From the NCBI RefSeq assembly GCF_015686655.1, contig NZ_JADPMP010000015.1, forward strand, positions 1-64,000: a DNA stretch of 64,000 nucleotides, given 5' to 3'. A program made the translations under genes and the position numbers. The DNA comes from Pontibacter sp. FD36. GTDB lineage: Bacteria > Bacteroidota > Bacteroidia > Cytophagales > Hymenobacteraceae. Position 1 is the first letter of the stretch; every line of letters starts with the position of its first letter. Positions 15,226 to 24,313 of the stretch are shown here, one piece after another. The notes beneath the pieces were generated by a model, which was not told where the DNA came from, did no database searches, and saw only the letters and a program-made list of their open reading frames with translations.

Positions 15226-15886
15226 TTATAAGCACTTGTCTATCGTGTATGCGAACAGGAACAAGACTATTTTTAGGAGGAAGCCTTGGGGAGGCGTTTT
15301 CGATGCCGCTGAAGGCTGTTTCAACACTTTTCCTCATCGTCTGCTTGACGAAGGCCAAGGCCGGGCTATCTTTGCGGTGGCTGTTACTCTTGCCCTGCGG
15401 GAGCAGGGCCACCTGCTCACACTCCAAGTACAGGTCCTCCAACTCATAGTTGGTGTAGGCGCTGTCGGCGTAGAGGCTGCTTCCCTCGGGCAAGTCCACG
15501 CTCATGGCCTCAAAGGCTTTGGCGTCGTGCACGCTCCCGGCCACAATGAAATATTCCACCGGCAGGCCATCAGCAGTGGTGATGACTTCTACTTTAAAGC
15601 CGTAGAAGTACTCCCGCTTAGAGGCGTTGTAGCCTCTGTAGGCCTTGTTTTTCAACAACCTGCACCTGTTGATGCGAATGTTTCTGCATACTGCCACAGG
15701 GAAACTGTCAATGACGTACTCACTCCAGGTGCTGAGCTCCTTGAGGCTTTGGCCCAGGGCCAGAAAGATGGAAGCGACCGTCTGGCTCAAGCGATGGAGC
15801 ATGCGGTTAAAAGGACCGATACGTGAGCAGAACCACGGCTGGGATAGAAAGCTCAGCAAATACAATCCAAAACGTAGGCCTGCCAA
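15226..15886 (-). pseudogene. IS982-family transposase remnant
   Basis: The frame keeps the IS982 core: FNRMLHRL, EYVIDSFPVAVCRNIRI, YRGYNASKREYFYGFK, DGLPVEYFIVAGSVHDAKAF and YADSAYTNYELE, with the DDE-type aspartates. The first roughly 60 residues of a full-length enzyme are missing. Near the C-terminus the frame breaks: after FSGIE the expected end GFLLKIVLFLFAYTIDKCL continues in another frame and stops at 15,226-15,228, while the open frame runs on to 15,200 with unrelated residues. This is an inactive copy left between the DUF4365 gene and the type III system. Confidence 0.8.
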
Positions 15887-15918
15887 AATTAGAAATATCT
15901 AACTTTAGGCAGGCCTAC
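15874..15918. repeat. inverted repeat at the edge of the IS remnant
   Basis: GTAGGCCTGCC (15,874-15,884) and its exact complement (15,908-15,918) enclose 23 bases with an inner TTAGA/TCTAA pair. It straddles the truncated end of the IS982 remnant, and may be an insertion end or a terminator for the restriction gene. Confidence 0.55.
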
Positions 15919-15964
15919 AAGTGCAGCGGATCTATGGGACCACTACATTTAAAGCCTGGAGCTA

Positions 15965-18334
15965 TTATAGCTTAGCTAAGTAACTTATTAGCAATTCTGG
16001 CGCTTGAAACGATTTTGCTTTAACTGTGTCTCCATCTTTCCAGACTAGGGTACACCCATCTTTTCCTACCTGTTTAGGCCGATTATCACTTCCCATTGTA
16101 TAATTACCCTCTATAACTAATGCTACCCGGATGCGTTGAGGCATATCATACACATTGGCCAAACCATGAATTTTAGTTTGCACGGCGTCATTGAGCAGAT
16201 GCTTACCTTTGGGATCGATGGCCCATAAACTCTTCTTTCCCCACAGCAAAAAGTCTGGGTAAAAATCAGTAGTACCTTCGCCTAACACTGGAATTGGAAT
16301 GCCATAACCTGTGCGAGAGGGATTGCGGCACCACTGATTACTACATTTATCTAATGCCTCGGCAACTTCCGCTTCAAAAGGGTTAAGGCCGTTATACTCT
16401 GCGTGGAGTGCGTTTTTATACTTCCGCACAGCATATCGCTCTTTTTTTACAGGATCGTCAGTACGCAGATTGGGCGACGACATGATAAACGGCCCCACTT
16501 TATATATACTGTCGGGCTCGTATTCTAGCCTAAATTCGTTATTCAGCTGCTGCTGTATACTTGGCAATGCGTCGTTTAGTACCCGCATAGCTTCTGAGCC
16601 ATATTGCATTCGTTGACGCATTTTTGGCTTGGTTTTTAGGTCATGAGAGAATCGCGTGTTTCCTTTCTTTACTACTCGGGAATCAATGGCGCCCAAGCGG
16701 TCAAACAAATACTTCCAAACAGCCACATCGGCGTTTTCATCCCGATGTTCCACCTTTTCTAAACTGCCATCTTCCTGACTTCGGCGAACATCAATCACTT
16801 TAGTTTTAACCTTGCCTGGTGCTTTCAAAGCTGCTTCGCTAAAATCAGTTACAGCATCAAGTAGTATGTTATCCAGTATCTCCAGGTCTTCACCAAAGGT
16901 TTCTGCCACCATAGGTATCTCTATGGCTTTTTTCACAGGAACAGATTGTGACGTGCCAGGACGAGATGAATCGCCGCTGATAACTACAATTTCATAGCCT
17001 TCGTTCTGCAGGTCGCTTTGAGTAGCCTGTACCAGATCTGAAAACTCCTTATCCGGAACGTTAAAATAAAAGTATGCCGAGTTCAGGTCACCATCCTCAA
17101 ATGGCGTTGCGTTTGGTTGACGCAAGAAACGTCCGATTTTCTGTGAAATATCGGTGGTTGATTTGCCTGTGCCATCCAAGTATGCAACGTACGCCCAAGG
17201 CTCATCCCAGCCTTCTCGCAAAGACAAATTCCAGATGATGTGCGTATAACCATCAGCTCGTAGTTGTTCGGGCGTCTTTCCCGCCGTTTTTGTATCTTGC
17301 AGTAAGGCCCAGTTTGCAATTGGGCCAGCTGCGGCTACGTTTGCGTTCACGCTTGCTAAATGCACGGCTATCCTCTCAGATGCGATTCCTAGCTTTTCGG
17401 TAAGCACGGCCCAAACCTCTAAACCGGCTAATGTTGAGTTGACAACGCCGCACCATATTGGACCTTCATCACCAGAAACTTTCCGTCGGAGATCTAGCCA
17501 TTTTTCATTGGAATCACTTACAGCCTGCTCACGAGTAGTGTTGCAGTCCACCAGGTACAAACGGGTTTTAAGGAGTCCTGCTTCCACCACCTCAGCAGTC
17601 GGCACGACCACAGTTTGCCGCTCCAGGTTTTCAGACTTTTCTTCACTAGTGTTACCCGGGATCATATCTGACAATTCTTGGGGCAGAGGGGAGGCTGATG
17701 CTAATATGAAAGCGTAAGGATTCAGCTCTGCAAGACGTGAAAACTGCGCCTTTGTTGTTCCATGAGCCTCATCATAAACCACATACAGCGGACGGGCGCG
17801 TCCTTCCGGGCCATTGCCAGCCAACATTTGCCAATAGCTGGTTCCATTCCTGTCCTTGTGCAAATTTAATGTTTCTTTGCCCTTGTCTTCACGGTTGAAC
17901 AAGGCAACTGTTCCAAGCAAAATGGTCAGGCCGCTTTGCGCAGTAAGCAAGTTGGTCCAATCTGTGCCAGCCAAATCGCCCAAAGCATGTATTTCAGTAC
18001 CTTCTGGCAATAGTGGATCATAAGAGCCTCCTGCACTTAGTTTGGCAACGGTCTGAGAAATAACAGCGCCTCTGTTTGTAGTCCATAAGATGATCGCATC
18101 GCCTAAAGTGGCGGCCATTGTCGCCAGCATTGGAGTTTTACCACTTCCTGTTATAGCCTTGAGACGGCAAATGAAAGGGTAGGGCTCTCCAGTTTCAGGA
18201 TTGAAACGTCTCTTAAACGGAGGGTTAGGGTACGTTTGAAGCATTTGCACCAGCTGGTCAGTGGCGCGCAGTTGAAACGGCTTTAAATTTTCTCGGGTGA
18301 GTTGCATTCTCTCTAGGTTAATCTTCATCTTCAT
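15965..18334 (-). CDS. res: type III restriction enzyme, Res subunit
   Basis: This 789-residue superfamily 2 translocase-nuclease has Walker A ITGSGKT (61-67), the DEAH box in YVVYDEAHG (188-191), GWDEPWAYVAYLD (motif V region), IGRFLRQPNA (motif VI) and a C-terminal PD-(D/E)xK nuclease, DFYPDFLLW followed by AIDPKGKHL (about 690-713). Type III enzymes translocate from two head-to-head sites and cut about 25 bases away. The start overlaps the mod stop by 17 bases, so the subunits are coupled. All catalytic motifs are intact, so the system looks functional. Confidence 0.92.
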   Translation of the reverse strand: MKMKINLERMQLTRENLKPFQLRATDQLVQMLQTYPNPPFKRRFNPETGEPYPFICRLKAITGSGKTPMLATMAATLGDAIILWTTNRGAVISQTVAKLSAGGSYDPLLPEGTEIHALGDLAGTDWTNLLTAQSGLTILLGTVALFNREDKGKETLNLHKDRNGTSYWQMLAGNGPEGRARPLYVVYDEAHGTTKAQFSRLAELNPYAFILASASPLPQELSDMIPGNTSEEKSENLERQTVVVPTAEVVEAGLLKTRLYLVDCNTTREQAVSDSNEKWLDLRRKVSGDEGPIWCGVVNSTLAGLEVWAVLTEKLGIASERIAVHLASVNANVAAAGPIANWALLQDTKTAGKTPEQLRADGYTHIIWNLSLREGWDEPWAYVAYLDGTGKSTTDISQKIGRFLRQPNATPFEDGDLNSAYFYFNVPDKEFSDLVQATQSDLQNEGYEIVVISGDSSRPGTSQSVPVKKAIEIPMVAETFGEDLEILDNILLDAVTDFSEAALKAPGKVKTKVIDVRRSQEDGSLEKVEHRDENADVAVWKYLFDRLGAIDSRVVKKGNTRFSHDLKTKPKMRQRMQYGSEAMRVLNDALPSIQQQLNNEFRLEYEPDSIYKVGPFIMSSPNLRTDDPVKKERYAVRKYKNALHAEYNGLNPFEAEVAEALDKCSNQWCRNPSRTGYGIPIPVLGEGTTDFYPDFLLWGKKSLWAIDPKGKHLLNDAVQTKIHGLANVYDMPQRIRVALVIEGNYTMGSDNRPKQVGKDGCTLVWKDGDTVKAKSFQAPELLISYLAKL

Positions 18335-20279
18335 CTTCCAACAAGTTCAGGCGCGACAGCAGCGAATCTGGTATTTGTTGAAATCGATAAAGCTCATCAT
18401 TTATAGGTGAGGTATTGGCTACAGCGTAAATATAGACGGGCTTTGTAACGCCTGCCGCGTCAGCTTCCTGCATGATTTTGGAGCGAATGCTGCGCGTCAA
18501 CGGCATCATCTTCCCCTTTTCCTTTTCTTCCCATACCAATGCAATGCCGAAACCCATACGGGTTTTGCCGATCAGGTACTCGTAACCACCCATTCTACAA
18601 TCTTGACGGTTTGAATCATCCTCTACCACCTGTAAGATGATGTCGGCCATGTTTTCGCGGTCGTAGGCCATAATCGTTTTCCGACTGACGCTTTTGCGTG
18701 CTTCATAGAAGGTAAATCCACCAGGCAGGGCAGGATGTTCTTTGCCGTCTGCCCAGTTCCCAGAAAGCACGCGTCGAATACGTTCGGCCGTAAGCCTATC
18801 GGTATACTGGTCGCGCGGGACCTTCTTATTTGTGGGATCACCGTTCTCAACTAGAATAAAACGCCGCTGCCCTCCGTCCTCGGCATTCATCATTAAAACA
18901 GCTTGGCCAGTTGTACCACTACCGCCATAAGGATCAAAGATCTTTGCCTGAGGATCACGCCAAGTGACTAAATTGAATAACTCAGCCAGCATTTCTGGAT
19001 CTTTGGGATTGTCAAAGAAGTCTGCCATACCAAGTTGCTGCAAAGCCTCGACTGCTCGTTGTCCTACTCGCTGAATAACGCTTGTTTGCACTTCCATTTC
19101 TGCCTCATGCAAATATTTTTTGAGGCGCGGAATACCCTTATGAGTGGCTTTAAAAGCTATCTTACCTTGATCAATTAGTTTCTGCATATCCTCTGGGTGC
19201 GGATATCGCCAACCACCAGCAGGGATTTTGCAAGGTTTTCCAGTGAGGGGGTGTAATACTTCGTAACGAGGACCTCCTCCTCCAGGCCAACTTAAGTCCC
19301 CATCATCATTAAATACACCATCTACATCTACTTTTCGGAAACGATTTTTTCGAGCTGGATGGTCTTTTGGCAACTCATTAAAAAAGTTGTTCAAAGCTTC
19401 TTGAATCTTAGCAACATCACCTTTATGCTGTAGTTTGGCTTCTGCATATGCAGTAAGAATTTCATCGGCACCGTCTTTTCGTTTCCGCCATTTACCTTTG
19501 AAATTCTTCCACCCAGGCAGCTTCGCCATTTGTTTCATTTTATCATCCAAGGCTGACTTATCTTTAGCCCATATCAACATATACTCATGGCCTTCAGATA
19601 TGTAGCTTGTATCATTTTTGCGCGAACGCTCCCATATAAGTGTAGCTAAACGGTTCTTTTCCTGAAACATCTCTTCCATCAGCATCCAAAGGCGTGGTAA
19701 TTCATGCTCATCTATACTTACAATCATTACCCCGGTATCCTTGAGCAGCTTTCGAGCCGCGTATAGGCGCGGAGCCATGTGATTAATCCACTTTGTGTGC
19801 CGCGATGGATCATCAAGCGAGACCCCTTTTTCGACCCGCCCAACTGAATCCTTTAGTTTTGCTACCTCAGCTGCTGAAAAACGGTAGTTGTCATTGTAAA
19901 CAAAAGTGTCCTTGCCAGTATTATAAGGAGGATCGACATAAATAACATCGAAACCAGTATTGGGGCCTCCACGGAACTCACTGAGTAAAGATCGCATCAC
20001 TGCCAAGTTGTCGCCGTCAATAATGCGATGATCACCACCTTCACCAACAGGATAACTTTTATCAGCCAAGGGCTTGATGTTAACTGGGCGCACAATTTCA
20101 GAAAGGAACCGGTTACGTCCGCGCCACATGAGGGCCGCATCATTGGAACCTGTTTCAGAAATATGTGAGAAGGTTTCGCGCATTCTCTTTTCTTCCTGCA
20201 GCTCTTCGACCATTTGAATCAGCTGCTCTTTATCGAGAGTTTGCAGTATAGGAAGGGTGTTTGAAATATCTATTTTCAT
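18318..20279 (-). CDS. mod: type III DNA methyltransferase, Mod subunit (beta-class adenine-N6)
   Basis: The 653-residue protein has the catalytic motif DPPYNTGKD at 116-124, before the AdoMet-binding motif FDPYGGSGTTG at 448-458. This order defines beta-class N6-adenine methyltransferases such as type III Mod proteins. The long region between (about 200-440) would contain the target recognition domain. Mod methylates one strand of a non-palindromic site and forms the complex with Res. No simple repeat that could make the gene phase-variable is visible. The recognition sequence cannot be predicted from sequence alone. Confidence 0.92.
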   Translation of the reverse strand: MKIDISNTLPILQTLDKEQLIQMVEELQEEKRMRETFSHISETGSNDAALMWRGRNRFLSEIVRPVNIKPLADKSYPVGEGGDHRIIDGDNLAVMRSLLSEFRGGPNTGFDVIYVDPPYNTGKDTFVYNDNYRFSAAEVAKLKDSVGRVEKGVSLDDPSRHTKWINHMAPRLYAARKLLKDTGVMIVSIDEHELPRLWMLMEEMFQEKNRLATLIWERSRKNDTSYISEGHEYMLIWAKDKSALDDKMKQMAKLPGWKNFKGKWRKRKDGADEILTAYAEAKLQHKGDVAKIQEALNNFFNELPKDHPARKNRFRKVDVDGVFNDDGDLSWPGGGGPRYEVLHPLTGKPCKIPAGGWRYPHPEDMQKLIDQGKIAFKATHKGIPRLKKYLHEAEMEVQTSVIQRVGQRAVEALQQLGMADFFDNPKDPEMLAELFNLVTWRDPQAKIFDPYGGSGTTGQAVLMMNAEDGGQRRFILVENGDPTNKKVPRDQYTDRLTAERIRRVLSGNWADGKEHPALPGGFTFYEARKSVSRKTIMAYDRENMADIILQVVEDDSNRQDCRMGGYEYLIGKTRMGFGIALVWEEKEKGKMMPLTRSIRSKIMQEADAAGVTKPVYIYAVANTSPINDELYRFQQIPDSLLSRLNLLEDEDED

Positions 20280-20740
20280 AAAAAGTAATATCAGCCAGCC
20301 TATGACATGACAGTCATCAAAACTACTTTAAAAAGACAAGTTTTGCTAAAAATATTAGTTCTATTTATTTGATAGTATACTTCCTTTCTGAATGTAGGAA
20401 ACTATCTTTAGCCTTAACCAAATAGGTTTTTCTACCTTCCAAGCTTCCTTTTTAAGTCATAGAATAAGTTCAGAGCTTTCACCAAAGTAGAAGTCTTCGT
20501 TCTTGAAAACACTTTAGTCGTTTGAGAGCTTTCAGGCTAGTGCTATAGCAACGGTACTGTGGCATTATACTAGAGTAGAGATGTTGTCACAAGATGACTA
20601 GCTTTTGCTATTAATAATAAGGAGTGTAGAAGGATAAATGAGCAATGCTACTATTCCTCTGGGTATGTTTATTATAGTCTTATTTGGTTCGACTATTATC
20701 GTCGTCAAGTTTTACTTGTAGTGATATCTCTACATGTGCA
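20280..20740. other. intergenic region between mod and the AbiE pair
   Basis: No gene is visible. The bases next to 20,280 must carry the mod-res promoter. The rest has short stop-broken frames only. Confidence 0.5.
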
Positions 20741-21712
20741 TTAGACATTACTCCTTTGCTCTCTGATGCGTGCGGAGATCATTTCTAAAATAGTAACCAC
20801 CTCTTCCGCGTCAGGCAGCGTGCCATATACCAGAGAGCGAAACTCTTGTTGGTAAGCCGTAGCCAGAGAGCCCCAAGTTCCTCTCACATCTGCAAACAGC
20901 AGGCACGCGTCCAATGGCTGCAGAGCCCAGTCCCCCTGAAACTCGCTGTTGCGAGCATCATCGGCCTGTACAGCTTGGATCATCTCGAAGAAGCCCGCGC
21001 TGTGCAGAAAGGCGGTCACTGCAGGTGCTTTTAGCATGGCGTGCAGGTCATATACATGGCGAATCTTGCTACCTAATTCATCTACCGGGTTTTCGGCATA
21101 GGAGGCACGCACCAGGGCCAGCACTTTCTCTGTGAAGGTGCGCTCCAAGCTCACCACATTTACCTCAAAAGGCTCTAGCTTGTACTGGCGGATCATATCC
21201 AGCAAGCCACGTTGAGCCATAAACTGGCTGATGTAGGTCTTGATCGGCATCAGCTGGTGTGGGTTAGGACTGGCAAAGGCGTTGATCTCCACCAGAATCT
21301 TGTCGGTTGCCTGGCCATAGTCTCCCTGCACGGAGGCACCGTAGTCGTGCAGCGTTTTGCGGAAGCGGGAGCCTTTACTTGTCCGGTGCGGGTCATCTGC
21401 CTCCACCATGTCCTTTGTGATCTCTTTTGAGATTTTACGGATCAGCTGCATGACCTGGTTGTTAGTCATGCCCTCGTCGGCGTTGATGGCCAGGTCGATG
21501 TCCTCTGAAAAGCGCTCAATTAGGTTGTAGGCCTTGGATAGGGAGGTGCCGCCCTTGAAGATAGCCTGCTCCACGTAGGGGGAGTGAGCCAGGCGGTAAA
21601 GCACCAGCGTCACCCAGTAGTCTTTCTCCACATACACATCCCTGATCTGCAGGGCCTCTGCCGTGGCCGTAATGGCATCCCGAAACACCTCCGGGTTTTG
21701 GTGCAGGTTCAT
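20741..21712 (-). CDS. abiEii: AbiEii-type nucleotidyltransferase toxin
   Basis: The 323-residue protein has the AbiEii/DUF1814 nucleotidyltransferase motifs KDYW (30-33), GGTSLSKAY (54-62) and SEDIDLAI (69-76), where the two aspartates bind the metal. A basic segment, DPHRTSKGSRFRKTLHDYG, and FTEKVLAL follow. Toxins of this family block growth of phage-infected cells, probably by adding nucleotides to RNA acceptors. The start overlaps the upstream antitoxin stop by ATGA, as in typical AbiE operons. All core motifs are intact. Confidence 0.9.
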   Translation of the reverse strand: MNLHQNPEVFRDAITATAEALQIRDVYVEKDYWVTLVLYRLAHSPYVEQAIFKGGTSLSKAYNLIERFSEDIDLAINADEGMTNNQVMQLIRKISKEITKDMVEADDPHRTSKGSRFRKTLHDYGASVQGDYGQATDKILVEINAFASPNPHQLMPIKTYISQFMAQRGLLDMIRQYKLEPFEVNVVSLERTFTEKVLALVRASYAENPVDELGSKIRHVYDLHAMLKAPAVTAFLHSAGFFEMIQAVQADDARNSEFQGDWALQPLDACLLFADVRGTWGSLATAYQQEFRSLVYGTLPDAEEVVTILEMISARIREQRSNV

Positions 21713-22434
21713 ATAATATTCCAGTCCTTTCTGTTAGGCAGCATACTCTTGCTAATGCCCAATTTGTATTTTGTTAGCGGATTCAATGACTGCTTTAGCC
21801 TGTCTGTCTCCTCTGTAAAGCCCAGACGCTCCAGCAGGGCTCCCAGCAGGGCACGGGTAGCGGGGTTATAGTCCAGCGCCAGCTCCATAAGCCGATCCAT
21901 GTCGCGTTCGGCTAGCTCTTTGATATATTTTAGCAGAATGAGGATCGTCTTCTCGCTGTTGCGGTCTGGAATCTTCTTGTAACCGCGCAAAGCGTCCAGG
22001 ACCTGAAGCTTGTCAATGTCAGACTCCTTAAAGTTGGTGGGGCTTTGAACATAACGAACTTTGGTTTTCCCTACATTCGCCACCCGGCGCTGCTTATTGG
22101 TCATCAGCGTCACCTCCTGGGGAACCTGCGTGGTCAGACCCAGCTGGTTGTAAAGCCCCAAACCGCTCTCGTACCCTTTGACTTTGCCTTTGGAGGTGCT
22201 CAGGCTCTTGATGATCTCTTTTTCGGATGGTCTCACTTTCCCGAAAACAGTTTCCTTTGGCTTATAGTAGCGGCCTTTTGCCAGTCGGTTGACCACCCCT
22301 TGCTTGGCCAGGCGGCTAAGCGCTGCTGCCAGGGCCTCCAGTTGGCTGTCTTTGACCTGAAAATCAGCATAAGTCAACAGCTGCCCGGGCTGGGCCTGTT
22401 CAATTCTTTCCCGGACTTGCTGCATGATGCTCAT
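21709..22434 (-). CDS. abiEi: AbiEi-like antitoxin (DUF6088 type)
   Basis: The 241-residue partner begins with a winged-helix DNA-binding domain (LLTYADFQV, LAAALSRLAKQGVVNRLAKGRYYKP) and continues with the DUF6088 segment GYESGLGLYNQLGLTTQVP. AbiEi proteins repress their own operon and neutralize AbiEii without direct complex formation (type IV). It is the first gene of the pair, and an 11-bp inverted repeat lies 60 bases upstream, fitting negative autoregulation. Confidence 0.85.
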   Translation of the reverse strand: MSIMQQVRERIEQAQPGQLLTYADFQVKDSQLEALAAALSRLAKQGVVNRLAKGRYYKPKETVFGKVRPSEKEIIKSLSTSKGKVKGYESGLGLYNQLGLTTQVPQEVTLMTNKQRRVANVGKTKVRYVQSPTNFKESDIDKLQVLDALRGYKKIPDRNSEKTILILLKYIKELAERDMDRLMELALDYNPATRALLGALLERLGFTEETDRLKQSLNPLTKYKLGISKSMLPNRKDWNII

Positions 22435-22493
22435 GTTCTGCTTCCTCTATAGCGTATAACCATTCTTCAAAGATAAGATGTTATGCTATATTA

Positions 22494-22523
22494 TGTCAAG
22501 TTTTATAACGAAAAAACTTGACA
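22494..22523 (-). promoter_or_regulatory. candidate AbiEi operator
   Basis: TGTCAAGTTTT (22,494-22,504) and its exact complement (22,513-22,523) flank 8 bases. The site is 60 bases before the antitoxin start. Known AbiEi proteins bind inverted repeats in their own promoter. Confidence 0.6.
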
Positions 22524-22682
22524 AGCTTACAGACAAGTATAGTTTACTTTATCCAAGATGAGTAGTGTGTTCAAATAGATAGAAGAGGTTGATGTATGAA
22601 CTGAAATTAATTAAGACTTATAGGACACTTCCTTTTAAGGCTTAACCAAACACTATAATTTGCCACCTTAATAGAGAGATTT

Positions 22683-23351
22683 ATGGATAATAACCTAAAT
22701 GAAATCATACGGGAACTGAGGGTAAAGAAAGGATATAGTCAAAGACAAATGGCTGATAAGCTATATATTACCCCATCAGCCTATAGTAAAGTAGAACGAG
22801 AAAGAACATTGCTAACACTTCAGCGCTTGGGGGACATCGCAGCCATTTTTAGCCTTACGCCAATTGAATTGATGACGTATAAAACGATTAAACCTATGGA
22901 AGATAGAAACATAGAACTTGAGCAACTTCAGACGAAAATTACGGAGTCTGAGCGTATTGTGCAGGAGAAGCACAAAGAAATAGAGTTGTACAGGGAGAAT
23001 ATAATGAGCCTGATTTATAACACTTACCAAAAAGTAAGCTCAAAGTATGAGGAACCGGTACCGTTCGAAAATTTGTCAGAGTTAGAGTGGCCCTATCTGG
23101 AAATGCTTGGCATTGAGACAGAGCAGGAGTACAAGGATGCAGGGACTCTTGTGAGCTATATCAGACCTGAAAACGAGCTCAAAGCATTTGACGAACTTAT
23201 TGATGACATGCACATCTACCTATTATTTGAGCGTGGCTTGGTAGAAGATACTTGGTTCCTTGGAATGTGGAACAAATATAAAAAAGCAGGAAGATCCAAA
23301 TTCCAAGTGGGGGGAAACCGAGTTTCTCGTATAGAACAGCCTCCGTTTTAA
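22683..23351 (+). CDS. XRE-family regulator with coiled coil
   Basis: The 222-residue protein has an N-terminal helix-turn-helix of the XRE family (IRELRVKKGYSQRQMADKLYITPSAYSKVE, about residues 9-38), then a coiled-coil (70-105, rich in Glu, Lys and Gln heptads) and an uncharacterised C-terminal part. The layout suggests a dimeric repressor. It is transcribed away from the AbiE pair, 160 bases beyond the inverted repeat, so it could belong to that locus or stand alone. Confidence 0.75.
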   Translation: MDNNLNEIIRELRVKKGYSQRQMADKLYITPSAYSKVERERTLLTLQRLGDIAAIFSLTPIELMTYKTIKPMEDRNIELEQLQTKITESERIVQEKHKEIELYRENIMSLIYNTYQKVSSKYEEPVPFENLSELEWPYLEMLGIETEQEYKDAGTLVSYIRPENELKAFDELIDDMHIYLLFERGLVEDTWFLGMWNKYKKAGRSKFQVGGNRVSRIEQPPF

Positions 23352-24313
23352 GGCAAATTACAAACAATTTAACATTAGAATGAGTACTTGTACTATGATT
23401 TCGCTATAGGGGTGATTAAATAAAGGCTTAGTGCTTTACTTAAAGCTCCCTTGTTACAGCTGCCCAATTCAAAGTTCAACAACCGTCTTTCTTTAAAATC
23501 ATTACATGCTCCTTAACGCCACAGAGGGGGAGAGGGTGGAGTTAGCTTTGGAGCGGTTGGTAAAATCTTTGTGTACTGCCAGAAGTTTACAGGCTTAAGA
23601 CTTTAACCACCCTTACTATTAAATATGCATATCATCGACTGTATCATAATAAACTACTACTTTATGTGATACAGTTGGAAGAATGTGTTGCATTGATAAT
23701 GCCCCCAGAAACGTAGCAGGAAGTAGAAACACTTTTTTGATACAGTTGCCCCTGTGCTACTAGCGGCTCTCGTCCGTGTAGGGCTGCCAGTTAACGCTTA
23801 ACACCTTCTCCTCGGGCAGCAGGTAGCCGTAGTCATAGCACAATGATGTATGCTTTTTCTGGTGCGGTAGACTTATGTAAGGTAACAGAAGTTTAAACTT
23901 GCCAGCCATAAGTACTGACGGGGAAGGGAACATGCTTGCGAACTGAGCTGCTTTAAGATATTACCAAATTTTGAGAGAAGTAATTCACCCTGGCACAGGC
24001 TCATCAGTAATTATCTATAGCAGATTGGTTTCTGTTTGATTTTCGGCTGAATACTGTTTGATATGCGCGTGGTAAGCTAGCGAGTAGTTTCCTTTGTTCC
24101 AGCACAGAGAATTGAATCACAGTGTTAATATGCCTGTAGAATTCTTTACCAAGGGGGAAAATCAGAGCAAAGCATCTTGGGATTTGCCACCCTAGCTGGA
24201 GCGTTACTTTTTATAAACCACTACCACTTCCTCGCACTTATTCCTAAGTAATGCTACTCTGGAAGAAGCGCGAAGAGGAGGTAGTAAGTATTGCCTCTTT
24301 CCCTTTTAATGGG
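23352..24313. other. 962-base region with one short candidate frame
   Basis: Apart from the 49-codon frame at 23,760-23,909 I see no coding signal. The stretch lies between the XRE gene and the 3' end of the large secreted protein gene, and contains no obvious terminator or long repeat. Confidence 0.45.
23760..23909 (-). CDS. short candidate gene or gene fragment
   Basis: A 49-codon frame starts MAGKFKLLLPYISLP and ends LSVNWQPYTDESR. The middle (CYDYGYLLPEEKVLSV) has the codon use and residue balance of real Bacteroidota protein. There is no clear ribosome site. It may be a short gene or the preserved end of a deleted one. No family recognised. Confidence 0.35.
   Translation of the reverse strand: MAGKFKLLLPYISLPHQKKHTSLCYDYGYLLPEEKVLSVNWQPYTDESR

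Noticed and set aside
18318..20279. Phase-variable mod gene
   Set aside because: No homopolymer or short tandem repeat long enough for slippage is seen in the gene or just before it.
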